Below are positions 22,601 through 33,592 of a stretch of DNA of 64,000 nt, piece after piece (within the stretch, counting starts at the first letter, position 1; each line of letters opens with the position of its first letter). The notes beneath the pieces were generated by a model, which worked only from the letters and a program-made list of their open reading frames with translations, was not told where the DNA came from and did not search any database. The stretch lies in NCBI GenBank assembly GCA_036873135.1, contig JAPTYO010000005.1, positions 8,968,166-9,032,165 of the forward strand. The letters run 5' to 3'. The translations under genes were made by a program, and so were the position numbers. Source of the stretch: Clarkia xantiana subsp. parviflora. Its lineage: Eukaryota; Streptophyta; Magnoliopsida; Myrtales; Onagraceae.

Positions 22601-23810
22601 ATAATTATTCCTCAGCCATCTAAACCAACCGAACGCCAGTAAACCGAGGGAAGGGGGTTCGTAAAAAAGTTCACATTACCATCGTCTTAAATCCATAGAT
22701 CAGTCTCTTTAAAACAGTTTTATTCGCAAATTACCGGAACGGGAACTTTAAAATAAGCATACCAGATCTTGGCTTTCCCAAGGCCCTTTTGTATTTCAAA
22801 AATATTCCGATGAACTTACGCATGCATATACAATTCTACTTCACATGTAAATCATCATAGCAAGTCAAATTCATCATCCAAACCACACAACATGCATACG
22901 CGTCGTGCGTCTAATGTTTCGAGGAACTCATGCTAGCATATATATAATTCTACTTTCTAAGTAAACCATCACATGCAGCTACATCCTCAATATTCAAGCA
23001 TACGTGTCATACATGTAACTTCCACATCAAATATGCATATTTGGCATCTGGCCTTTGTTTTTAATTTTTTTTTTTAAATATTAAGGGATGACTTGCAATT
23101 CATGCGTACAATTAATCATGCATGTTTGTAGACATGAATCCTAAGAAATCACAACCATCACAACATGTCTGTCCTAGTGCGCAAACCATATATTTAACCA
23201 GGGCTCTGCCCCCAACATCCAACTAGCTTGACATAGTCAAGACAACATTTCTAATAAATATATGTAATTAAAATTAAAAAATTTAAATTCAGCCCTCTAA
23301 TTAATCCAGTCCCTAAATTACGCATTTCCGAGATCTATCCCCATAATCGAAACTAGGCATTAAGGTTTAATCAAATTGTGAAAATTTTAAACCTTCGAGC
23401 ACTGACTATTTCAAGTTCGAAAACATTTGGATTTTAAAACTTGACCATCCCATTTTGTTAATTGACTTGAATTCGATTTTGAAAATTGCGGTTCGGTTCA
23501 GTCAATTTCGGTTCGGTCCCATAAATCCGATTCGGGTTCGGTCTGGTTTTATTTAAAATCTAGTTTGGTCCGAACCAGTTCAATAAAATAGGATTTCGAT
23601 TCGGTTCAACACTCAAAACCGGTTTGGTTAGGTCCACTTAGTTACCCCAGTTCGATCCAACTCGACTAGGTCGAACCGATTAAGAAAACACGTTTTGGTT
23701 TAATCCTCTCCGGTTTTGCAAATTTGACCGGTCCACTTAACCTATAGGGTTCGGCCGAAATAAATCTTGTGGCTAAGTAGGGTTTTAAAGTCCACTAAAA
23801 ACTTAACTTA
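22601..23810 (-). other. Cop-1 leader (5' untranslated region)
   Basis: It matches, inverted, 24150-25380 in Cop-2. The part at 23480-23760 is an irregular run of CGGTTCGGTTC-like words that recurs in the Cop-2 and Cop-4 leaders. No gene. Confidence 0.65.
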
Positions 23811-23853
23811 GCCTCTAAGAATTATTAACTATGTAAAATAATTTCCAATATTG

Positions 23854-23907
<54 letters not shown>

Positions 23908-24149
23908 ATTGATTTATATCTTAAATTTCGGTCATAATATATATTATATATATATATATATTTATTTATTTTCAATATCTTTAATAGGGAAACAAATAAT
24001 TAATCTTATTATTAACCTCGAGTTGCTTGATCTTATAAGTTACTATTCTACACATTGCTAAATTGAGTGCGACTGATTGATTATTCCTTATTTGTTAGTA
24101 TTCCTTGAAATATTTAAAATCATAATGACGAACATGTGCGAACCGATTA
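23811..24149. other. AT-rich centre of the Cop-1/Cop-2 inverted repeat
   Basis: It contains a TA dinucleotide run at about 23857-23902 and a second, interrupted one near 23937-23960. At 24090-24149 a short copy of the copia spacer (CATAATGACGAACATGTGCG) lies in plus orientation. I see no LTR or primer site for either element. Confidence 0.55.
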
Positions 24150-25464
24150 AATTGAAATTTTAATGGACTTCAAAACCCTATGTGGGCCACAAACCGGGAC
24201 GAATTAAAACCGAACCGGATTTTCTCAATCGGTTCGACCTAGTCGGGCCGGGTCGGACCGGGGTAACTAAGTGGATCTAACCGAGCCGGTTTTGTGTGTT
24301 GAACCGAACCCTAATTTTAGTCGGACCGGTTCAGATTGAACGAAATTTTAAAATTAAAAACCGGACCGAAACGAATCCGATTTTAAACCAGACCGAACCG
24401 GATTTTTCCGAACCGGAGCCGAACCTGATTTTAATGAACCGAACTGGACCAAACCAGACAGAAATTGACTGAACCAAAATGATCTTCAAAAACGAGTTCA
24501 AGTCAATTAAATAAAATAGGGTGGTCAAGTTTTAAAATCCAAATAGCTAAAATGGCATACACTGTGCTTAAGGGTTTAATGTTATTTACATAACGATAAA
24601 ACCTTTATGCCTTGTTTCGATTATGGGGATGGATCTTGAAGATACATGTTTTTGGGACTGGATTAATTAGAGGGCTGAATTGCAATTGTTTATTATTCAT
24701 ATATATTTATGCATGATTATAAATGTTGCCTTGACTAAGTCAAGCTAGCTGGATGTTGCATGTGTGGGCGGAACCCTGGTTAAATATATGGTATGCGCAC
24801 TAGGATAGACATGTTGTGATGGTTGAGAAAGCCTAGGATTCATGTCTAGAATGTTGCGTGATTGAATATAAGCATGAATTGCAAATCAGGCCCTAATGTT
24901 TAAAATTATTTTAAAATCGAAAACCAGTCGCCAAATATCTATGATTGTTGTGGAATTTTTCATGTTTGACACGTATGCTAGAATGTTGAGGATGTAGTTG
25001 CATTTGATAATTTACTTGGAACTAGAATTATGTATGCAAGCATGAGTTCCTCGGAACATTAGACGCACGACGCGTAAGCATGAATGTGGTTTGTATGATG
25101 AATGTTACTTGCGTATGCTAATTTACATGGATAGTAGAATTATATATGCATGAGTGAATTCATCGGAATGTTTTTTCAAAATAAAAAGGGCTTTGGGAAA
25201 TCCAAGATCGGGTATGCTTGTTTTAAAATTCCTGTTCCGGTAATTTGAGATTAAAACCGTTTTAAAAGACTGATCTATTGGATTGAAAACGAAGGTAATG
25301 TGAACTCATAGCCATCTTCCATTGGTTTACTGGTGTTTGGTTGTTTTAGATGACTAAGGAATCATTATTTGTCGGATTCAATCTTAATAGATATCTGGTG
25401 TATGCAATTCTTTCTTAAAATTTTATTGTCTCCCAGATTTTGCTTGATCATCGATATGTTAGTC
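24150..25464 (+). other. Cop-2 leader
   Basis: The reverse complement of the Cop-1 leader. It includes the AACCGGACCGAACC-rich segment at 24195-24480. The last 250 bases (25210-25464) match 46840-47085 before the Cop-3 gag. No gene. Confidence 0.65.
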
Positions 25465-26343
25465 ATGGCTGCGATCAGCAATGTTATCTCCCAAATGAAT
25501 AAGGGAGTAAGATTGAACAGGAACAATTATAAGATCTGGAATAAGCGCGCGAGGATGGTAATTACTCAAATGAGAGGTTTGGAGCATTTGACTTCAAAGA
25601 AAGTCAGGCCGGAGGGAGACTTTACGGACGAATTGAAGAAATTCCATGATGAATGGCATGTAAAGGACCAGGAAATTCGTTCCGCCTTGTTGTCACTGCT
25701 TGAGTATGACATACTCTATGGATATGATAACTATGAGTCTGCCATGGACTTGTGGGACGGTCTTAAGGCAGGGTTTGGTGTTTACACCACAGCCCAAAAG
25801 CGGTCGTTAAACATCGCTTTAGACTCGTACAAGATGAATCCCAATCACACAATGAACGAGCACATTAGACATATTTCTAATATGCTTGCTGAACTCAAGA
25901 AGGTAGGAGAAATCCTGACTGACGAACAAAAGGTCCAATGCGTTATCCGGTCCTTGCCTGACTCTTGGAATAGCATGAAAATGCACCTTACCCATGCCAC
26001 TCAACTCGATGACCTCGAGAAAGTGCGAGTCCATCTCGAGCTGGAAGACGATCGTCTCAAGGCTGAAAACCAAAGAGTGGAAATGCACCTTAGCTCCAAG
26101 GATCGCATCCAGCTGAGCAAAAGGGTAAGCATAAAAAGAAAAGGAAAGGGCCTTCAGTTTAAGGCTAATAAGCCTTTAGCTCCAAAACCTCAGAAGAATT
26201 TCAAGCGAAAGCATTTCGGTGGCAAGAAAAGGCAAGCAAAACAGACACGTAAAGAGGAAACTCGAACGTGTTTCAGGTGTGGCGTGAAAGAACACCTTGC
26301 TATTACCTGTACCAATCTTCCCAAGGTACGTGGTGAAGAATAA
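25465..26343 (+). CDS. Cop-2 gag, intact, 292 residues
   Basis: I start at the ATG 25465, just after the conserved leader; the open frame extends upstream without another credible ATG. The protein has the copia gag signature: NRNNYKIWNKRARMVITQM, then a central helical region with AMDLWDGLKAGFG and MNEHIRHISNMLAELKKVGEILTDEQKVQCVIRSLPDSW (UBN2-like), a strongly basic stretch (KRKGKGLQFKANKP) and a zinc knuckle CFRCGVKEHLAITC (C-x2-C-x4-H-x4-C) near the end. It would assemble the particle and bind RNA. No stop or shift interrupts it, notable beside a ruined pol. Cop-1, Cop-3, Cop-4 and Cop-5 have different gag sequences. Confidence 0.88.
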   Translation: MAAISNVISQMNKGVRLNRNNYKIWNKRARMVITQMRGLEHLTSKKVRPEGDFTDELKKFHDEWHVKDQEIRSALLSLLEYDILYGYDNYESAMDLWDGLKAGFGVYTTAQKRSLNIALDSYKMNPNHTMNEHIRHISNMLAELKKVGEILTDEQKVQCVIRSLPDSWNSMKMHLTHATQLDDLEKVRVHLELEDDRLKAENQRVEMHLSSKDRIQLSKRVSIKRKGKGLQFKANKPLAPKPQKNFKRKHFGGKKRQAKQTRKEETRTCFRCGVKEHLAITCTNLPKVRGEE

Positions 26344-27540
26344 TGATAACCTCATAAGTTCTTCTAGGACTCCTCATACTCGAGAGTAATTCAATTTGTC
26401 CTTATGGTTTACAGAACCGAGAAGGAGAACAAGCACATACCTGAAGAACTTTCCCCCGAAGATATAAAGATTGAATGAAAGACTTTATCTTTATTTGCTT
26501 TGAAAAATGAACCTCTTCTTGATTTTCAGTATAAGATACATGATGATAATAATGTTCCTTGGAATATAGGAAACATTTGATTTTAGCACGTAACAAATGC
26601 TCGGTCATAGTATTGATTACCATTCCCCAAGCTATTTGATCCTTTTAATTAGCTGTTTGATGCATTGCTTATATATTGCTTATATCTTTCTTTGTTAATA
26701 CTCCATTGAATAAAATAAATTGTAATGATAATCATGTTTGAAACCGATTGGATTAAATTAAAATTAAATTCAGCAATGAAACGATTTAACCAAAGGTTAA
26801 AACTTCGGTAAAATTGCGCTACGCCCCAGTGGACCTCAAGGAACACATAGTTTCAAAGTATGAGTTTAATAATGAAGTGTTTAAATGATGATGTGCTGAA
26901 TTTTCGTCTGCATTCCTTCGGAAATAACTTATTGATAACGTTTACATCGGTAAGAAGTAGGCTACGGAAGCTACCACGACCTTGTAAAAGTATCGACTGA
27001 AGCATAAGGTGAAAACCTGAAATGCTCAGTTCAGAGATGAGATAAAATCTTTGAGATAAGTTTGCAAACAAATAAGGATGAAGTCGGTTAAACGATTTTC
27101 CTTCCGTTCGCCTTGAACGAAAAGTCAGGCTAGGCATTCAAATCAAATCAATCACTTCTTGAAGCATAGTCTATAAAAATAATGTTGGAGTCACTAAATC
27201 AGTTGTTCCCTAAGGGATGATGAGAAGTGATTCACATTCATGTAGAATTGTGTTCCACTAAAATCGGTAAAATCACGCCGCCATAAAAGCTGAAGAATGA
27301 TAATGAGTTAAATCATGTCACCATGCGACATTAATTTGTGCATTAAACAAGTATTTAGGACAATAGTATGTTAACTACTCTTTGAAAGTACATGCTTTAA
27401 ACTTTAAGACATGGTGCCGTGGTCGAACATGTAACATTACATACTTGATGACGAATTTTCCGATGCATTAATAGTTTTCAGAATAACGAGTCTTGATCAA
27501 GTCAGGAGCAAGATACTACAGATATCAGGTCCCACTTATT
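26344..27540 (+). other. Cop-2 non-coding spacer in place of protease and integrase
   Basis: From about 26690 it is collinear with the Cop-1 spacer. No protease (DSGA) or integrase (HHCC, D,D-35-E) motif is visible in any frame. Confidence 0.6.
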
Positions 27541-29623
27541 TTGAGTGGGAGAGATTTGAACAAGCAACTCAAGTGAATGACATGGTAAATGATAATGGGA
27601 AAATTTTCATAATAAATTCAGTGGGAGGAATAAACACCTACCACATGTAATCACTGTTGCTGTTTGGACGAATCAAGTTAAGCCTAATTATCGTAATGCT
27701 GAACCAGGATTACCACAACTACCTATACTACTCATTGTTCCCAGTGGGAGTGATCCGACAAACTTGGTTCCAGATCCTAGTGAATCCTAGTTATCACGGA
27801 ATTCATCTTGGATGTAAAACTCCGAGACCGAGAAGTCGCCCAAGGAAAGTTGTTGGTTATGGTTCAAGCACTGCTCTTGTACCCAATAGAAGTAATGCTC
27901 CGATAAACAAGCGTTATTTCGAGTGGGAGAATTCATCATAATTGGAAGAAATTCTCCGATAAGAGGCATTAGTCTGAGTGGGAGAGACGTTAATACTCAA
28001 AGACGGGATAAACAAGCCTAGACGAAAGTCAAACGCATCGAACTTCTTCAAAGAAGTATCCCAATTAGAAGGGTGATAACCTCACTCTAACAGCTGTTGG
28101 CCTGCATTGGAAAGACCTCAAGTGAAGAAATGGAGGAAAATAATAAATGAGAGAGATCGCCTAAATGAAAGCCATTATAGTCTGTAGTTGATTTACCACA
28201 GGGCATAAGGATACGGTGAGTCCTGAAAGAAGGCTCACCACTGATGGAAAAGGGCGGGAGGAACGAAACCCGACTTGATGCGAAAGGATATACCCATTTC
28301 ACGGAGTTGACTTTGAAAAAACAAACTCACTTACTGTGCGTAAAACCACGGTTAGGGCCAGTCATGGTCCTAGTCGCAAGTCTCGATCTCGAGCTGCACC
28401 AAATAAATGTAAGACCGCATTCCTCCACGGAAACCTGGAGGAAGTGATCTACATGGAGCAACCAGAGGGTTTCATTACTCCTGGTAACGAACGTAAAGTT
28501 TGTGAACTCCAAGGGTCCATCTATGATATTAAACAATCGTCTCGGCAATGGTACGACATAATCCACGAGGAAATCATAGGAAACGGATTCGTGAATCTTC
28601 TGGAGGATCCGTGCGTGTATTATAAGACCTCCGGGTCTAAGTATGTCATCTTAACCTTATACGTGGACGACATACTCATTGCCGCAAACGATGTGAGTTT
28701 TATGAACAAGTCAAAGTCATGGTTGGCATCTGTATTTGAGATGAAGGATATGGGAGAGGCCACATATATCCTAGGCATTAAAATTTCCAGAGAAAGGGCT
28801 ACCTGGAAATTATGTCTATCTCAAGAAGATTATATCAACAAACTGTTGAAAATATTCAGATTACAGGATGCTAAACTCGTGGATACGCCGGTGGTATTTG
28901 GGTGCGCACTGTCAAAACGTGACGGCCCCAAGACCCTGGCGGAGCGTGAACAGATGAAGGGTGCATAATATTTAAGCATGGTCGGTAGTTTAATGTACGC
29001 CATGCAATGCACCCGTCTGGATATCTGTTACGTCGTGGGCCTAGTAGCATGTTTCCAGTTTGATCCTGGCTATCAACATTCAAATGATGTAAAACGAATT
29101 ATTCGTTATCTGAAAGGTATTGCCGACTACAGACTGTGCTATGAGGGCAAGAAGTTAGAATTGACCGAATACAGTGACGCCGACCACGGTGGCGATCCGG
29201 ATGATCGTAAGTCCACCATAGGGGGAGTGTTCCTCCTTCGCCATTTCATGGACGAGCAAGAAGCAAACCCGTGTCGCGTTTTCCATGATGGAATCATAAT
29301 TCGTAGCTCTCTCTAAGAATGCACAAGCGGTCTGGCTCAAAAGGCTTCTAACTGCACTGCTTGGTGGCGATGTCGAGAATAAACCTGTGAAGGTCTTCTC
29401 TGACGGTCAAACAACCATTGCGGCAGTTAAGAATCCGAAGTACCATAGTAGGACCAAACACATTGATGTGAAATGTTTCTATGCTAAATCTATGGTAGAA
29501 TACAATATAATCACTATGGAATACTTGTCCACTGATAATATGATTGCGGACCCAGTAACTAAACCATTAAGCAAGGAGATATTCGAAAAGCACGTAAAAC
29601 TGCTTGGATTGCGTAAGGTTTAG
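27541..29623 (+). pseudogene. Cop-2 RT and RNase H remnant
   Basis: The frame 28336-28968 has KTAFLHGNLEEVIYMEQPEGFITPG, SIYDIKQSSRQWY and LYVDDILIAAND (YVDD at 28660-28671), so the RT active site is present. A TAA at 28966-28968 separates it from the RNase H part (28978-29316, SMVGSLMYAMQCTRLDICY, YSDADHGGDPDDRKST). The last part (29387-29623) has VFSDGQTTIAAVKNPKYHSRTKHIDVK and NMIADPVTKPL. The 5' portion 27541-28330 is full of lesions. Confidence 0.85.
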
Positions 29624-30756
29624 AAATGGCATGTATCTGTGATAACATTTTGATATTAGAAAGTTACATTTTGTAAGCGAAAGAATTGAAATTGAGTTTA
29701 TGATCAATCGACGTCATAATGTTTTGATTACATCAGATTTACGGTCTATAAACTAAGTCGTAGGCGGAAGCAATCCTCTGCCAAAGTATGTCGAATGTGG
29801 GCCTTACCTCGTCACACAGGTATGGTCGTCTTGCGGTGGAGGGAGGCCTCTACCAGGCAAGACTGGCTAAGAATCAGGGGGTTAAACCTGATTAAGCAAG
29901 ACGATTATCTAGTTTCGTAGTAACTTGACACGATCTTCGTTTTGCATATCGCCGTGATGAACTTCGTTCGTCATTAAACCATATTTTAGGCCAGATGAGA
30001 ATATCTGATAGCATGATTGCCATATCCCTTTCCTGTCAACCCAAAAGGTTCAGGATGTTATCAACGCGTGCTTCATACTACGCGTGCCACGTTCGACCAC
30101 GGGGTCACAGCTCGATTGTGCTAGGAAGGAATCCTTGTGATTCTGACGGGCACAAACTTCTTCACCTCGAGCGTGTGATTGATCCCATGGGCCTTATGAA
30201 GAGGCACCTAAAAGTATCCTCACGGACTCATACCTCATATCTAAGGTCAGGCTCAATGCTCGCTTCCCGGCGTACGAGCGTAGTGCTAAAAAAAAAGGCC
30301 CAGTGACAACGTCTTTGGAAACCGGTTAGGTTTGAATAAGGATATGAGCGATGGGGATGGTCAAATTCACCTGTAATTCACTAACTCTTGTTTTCACTAG
30401 GTGGCCACCAACCGGATATTAGTTGAAGGTTGTGAATACTTGTATGGATGCCTTGGAGAAGTGTTCCTATATGGAAACTAGGCAGAAGGAGAATTATTAG
30501 CTGACCTAGGATACAACGCGGTACTATATAAATGTTGTTTATAATAGGTTGATTAGAGAAAAGGGAATCAACGTTCCACGAGCGCTACAATAATCCTAAC
30601 AGATGAGCAGCACGATGCCTGTCGTATCCGCCGCTCGCACGACAAACCTTGTATGGACTGTTTGGAAGCAAGGACCAGATCGAAGGAGTGAAATTTTGAT
30701 TCAAATTTGGATGACAATACATTAACAGGCACCCTCCCATTCCGACGAGTAGGAGT
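29624..30756 (+). other. Cop-2 3' region with conserved stem-loop
   Basis: It is exactly 1,133 bp from the pol stop to the LTR, the same length as in Cop-3. A stem-loop AATCAGG (29872-29878) / CCTGATT (29887-29893) with an 8-base loop occurs at the same place in Cop-3. It ends in the purine-rich tract before the LTR. The antisense frame seen in Cop-1 and Cop-3 is broken here. Confidence 0.7.
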
Positions 30757-31355
30757 TGTAAGCATATGGTGATGAGCGCCGTAAATGGAAGCCCGTATAT
30801 GAATAGTTTACCTAGGGAAATTAGGTACATGTCACATTAGGGTAATTGGGCTAGACCCAAATCCCAATTGGCATGAGAGGCCAAAAAATGGGCCTCCATA
30901 TGCATAGTGGCCGGCCGAAATAATGGAGTGGGCAAAGTGGACTTTTGTCCACTTTGCTCCTCCTATAAATACATGGTGTTAGAAGATTTTTAGGGTGAAT
31001 CACTGTTTCCTCATTATAGTGTTTTAGAGAGAAAAACCCTCCACCCCACACAAGTATTTCAGTCGAACCTATCCACCGCCAAAGGGTGTGCCAATTTGCT
31101 TTCTAGCAAACACTCCAGAGATCTGTCCCCTGCGTAGAATCGATCAGAGGTTTTGCTGTGGAGAACATACCGAGTAGGGCTTCCTTAACCAGAACCTCTA
31201 CGGGTGCCGACTGAAGGATCGTGAACTTCCTGCAGGAAGAATCTTGGGACTACGTACATCGTTCGAGGTATGTGCGAATCTTCCGCTGCGTAACTTCGAT
31301 TACTAGCATGTACCATGATTTAGTATCCGTATTGATTACTCCCCGTAATCTAACA
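30757..31355 (+). repeat. Cop-2 3' LTR (599 bp)
   Basis: It starts TGTAAGCAT and ends ATCTAACA. A TATA box (CTATAAATAC, 30963-30972) fits a transcription start about 350 bases before the end. The last 240 bases match 53003-53241. Its 5' partner is missing. Confidence 0.85.
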
Positions 31356-31849
31356 CTCTTATCCGAACCAGGCCTGTTTTATGTCGTTTTAGACTGCTAT
31401 TGCTCGGCTGGTGCGCTCCGACCAATTTTCCTTTGCCCAGCCAGCTCCAACTTCACCACTTCAATCGGCCGACAACACCTCCTTCGACTTTGTTGCTTTC
31501 CGGTCATCATCTGCGGTGTCGCTCTCCACTTCCGTTCGCTCAGTCTGTCTCCATTTGGTTTCCATTCGGAACTTGCAACTCTATTTACTCAGTTCATCCT
31601 CCGATCCTCACTCTTTGCAGCTGTTGAAATCAGTTTGTTTTTGGTTTCAGGTAAAAACCATCTCCTTTTATCTCCTTATGTACGTATATGCATTGAATGC
31701 CTAATTGTTTGCCAAAACAATTGAATGTCTAATTAGATTAGATAACATGTGTTTAGGTGTTTAGGTAGAGTGGATATCACAGGTTTACTGATTGGAATAA
31801 ATTGAATAATTTATACATGAGTTAAATATATTAAGTTGTGTGTTTGATT
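31356..31849. other. Unassigned DNA right of Cop-2
   Basis: It is more pyrimidine-rich and GC-balanced than its surroundings. A GT donor-like site (TTTCAG|GTAAAAACC) near 31650 gives it the look of a 5' untranslated exon, but no coding sequence follows. I cannot name it. Confidence 0.3.
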
Positions 31850-32247
31850 TTTTTTTGGTAATAGGAGCACATTTTATAGAACACCAAACAGAAACATCCA
31901 AGAACACAAACAAAACAACAACCAACAAGTCCTAAAACAACCACGCCCTAAGAGGTTAACAACACCTCAGGCAGAAAAGGGAAAAGCCAGCTCCCAAACA
32001 AGTTCAACAAAATTGATCTTTTCGCAAGATCGTGAGCTGGAGCAATAACAGACTTAGACACCTTACAAAAGGACAAAAATGTCTGAAAGAACACCATGAA
32101 GAGGAGGAAGAGTGATTGGATGGCTTCTCAATAGCTGCAACCAAGATACTTGAATCTGTAAACGAGCTGACATGAGGGTGTCCAGCCTTCTGGGCCAACA
32201 AAAGACCTGCCCTTACTGCCACAACCTGTAATGGGTTGGATCCTGCA
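31850..32247 (-). pseudogene. RNase H-like fragment, C-terminal part (LINE-type), cut by Gyp-B
   Basis: The minus frame reads SNPLQVVAVRAGLLLAQKAGHPHVSSFTDSSILVAAIEKP, the helix-strand core of a plant LINE-type RNase H. The Asp in SFTDS fits the catalytic position. Short T-runs near 31850 may be a poly(A) tail. The N-terminal part lies at 43489-43640, on the other side of Gyp-B, and the two are in the same frame once Gyp-B and one CTGCA are disregarded. A small LINE end or a domesticated RNase H exon are both possible. Confidence 0.65.
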
Positions 32248-32949
32248 TGTTGGATCACGGCTGAAGCTTCGTTACGTTCTTGAAGGAAAGCTTGAACTCC
32301 TAGGCTCCGCGTAATCCTGCAAAAAGGGACAGCCTGGGTGGTGACCCAGAATCCCTCTCCGATGCCTAAATGAGTGTATGAACGATGGGGTGGTAAACAG
32401 TAATCTAAGCTCCTATTAGAATCTGTGTTTTCTAAGGTAACTTCCTCCTTTATATAGGAGGGGAAGTTACTCAGTTACCTGTAACCGCGCCTGGCAGTTT
32501 TACCCACGATTCTGCATATCTCGTTCAGGATTCCATATATCTCGCCCCACGCTCCGCGTATCTCGCCCACTCTCCGCGTATCTCGGGCACGCCCTGCGTA
32601 TCTCGGGGGAGGTTATCTGTATCTTAACCGTCTCTCCACTACTCTATCTAGTAGGCGGGTTAATCGGTCTTATCCTCTGATCACAAGTCCCGATCTATCT
32701 CGGGGACTCCAGAGTTATCTCATTCTAGGTCACCACTCAGGACCCCTTGTCTCACGAGACAGGGCCGGCTTTATCGGGGCCTTCTCAAAGGCGTATCGTC
32801 GGGAGCATTCAGCTCATATATCGGGACCACTCTCATCGGGACCTTTCATATTGGGCTTCTGGACCTTCCAGGTCTTTCATAAGGCCCACCGGGCTTACTC
32901 GCCGTCTATTGACTGTTAACGGGGCTAACGATTTCATCGGAACCCATCA
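32248..32949 (-). repeat. Gyp-B 3' LTR (702 bp)
   Basis: It starts TGTTGGATC and ends CCCATCA. The TATA core (32450-32457) sits in the loop of an inverted repeat (GTAACTTCCTCC / GGAGGGGAAGTTAC). Several GCGTATCTCG words repeat at about 22-bp steps around 32510-32610. Confidence 0.95.
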
Positions 32950-32963
32950 TTTGCCCCCCAAGA
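32950..32963 (-). promoter_or_regulatory. Gyp-B polypurine tract
   Basis: The minus strand reads TTGGGGGGCAAA directly before the 3' LTR, the place and composition expected for plus-strand priming. Confidence 0.8.
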
Positions 32964-33000
32964 CATGGGGGACTTGCAGTCCATCGTGTCTTCCAATTCC

Positions 33001-33148
33001 AGACCTCTCGACCTCATCGTCAGAGACTTTTATCTTCAGACCTCCCGATATCACCATCAGAGGTTTTTATCTTCAGACCTCCTGATATCACCATCAGAGG
33101 CCTTTATCTTCGGACCTCCCGATATCACCATCAGAGGCTTTTACCTTG
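33001..33148. repeat. 37-bp tandem repeat, four units
   Basis: Units begin at 33001, 33038, 33075 and 33112, each starting RGACCTCYYGA and ending TTTATCTTC or a variant. Position is between the antisense gene and the 3' LTR, as is the 66-bp array of Gyp-A, but the sequence is unrelated. Confidence 0.9.
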
Positions 33149-33592
33149 GGCATAATTCTTGAATCACAGAGCTTCTCACTCAGAATTCATCGGACTCCAA
33201 GAACAGTTGCCAAATTCGAGGAGACTCCTCGGTTACTGCACCATTAAATGCTAAGGATAATGAAACGACGCCTAAACCGGCGTGACTGTTGCTTTCTGGA
33301 AAAGCACTCATTACGTCACTAACGTCTCTTCCGTACTGTACCCTATAATCTCGGCGATCCAGATTGAGTCGTTTCATCTTCAACAGTCCAGATTGAATCC
33401 GTCCAGCTGTCCTTTTGCCTATAAAAGCCAAAACCCTGGCACTATTCACTCCTTCCCTACCGTTTTGATTTCTGGAAATTCTGCCATTTTCAATCCTCGA
33501 AGCTTCTTCTCCAAGTTTCGTCTGCTCTTCCAGTGATCCAAGGCCTCCAGTCCTCCAGATCTTTCTTCATCTTTTCCGAGCAACCATCAACT

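Larger units (their letters stand above)
17450..23810 (-). mobile_element. Cop-1: truncated Ty1/copia element, no LTRs
   Basis: Minus-strand order from right: long leader, gag remnant, non-coding spacer, RT and RNase H, 3' untranslated region. It matches Cop-5 and Cop-2 segment by segment but ends before either LTR. Many stops and shifts. It faces Cop-2 head to head, so the two are an imperfect inverted repeat. Confidence 0.8.
24150..31355 (+). mobile_element. Cop-2: Ty1/copia element with 3' LTR, 5' LTR absent
   Basis: Order: leader, intact gag, non-coding spacer, degenerate RT and RNase H, 1,133-bp 3' region, 3' LTR. It lacks protease and integrase. Its gag is unlike those of its relatives although the leader and LTR match. 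Confidence 0.82.

Noticed and set aside
30000..30306. 103-codon plus frame in the Cop-2 3' region
   Set aside because: Not preserved in Cop-3 despite collinear DNA.
31221..31724. Plus frames right of the Cop-2 LTR as a host gene
   Set aside because: The first overlaps the LTR end, none has a known domain and three frames are open at once.
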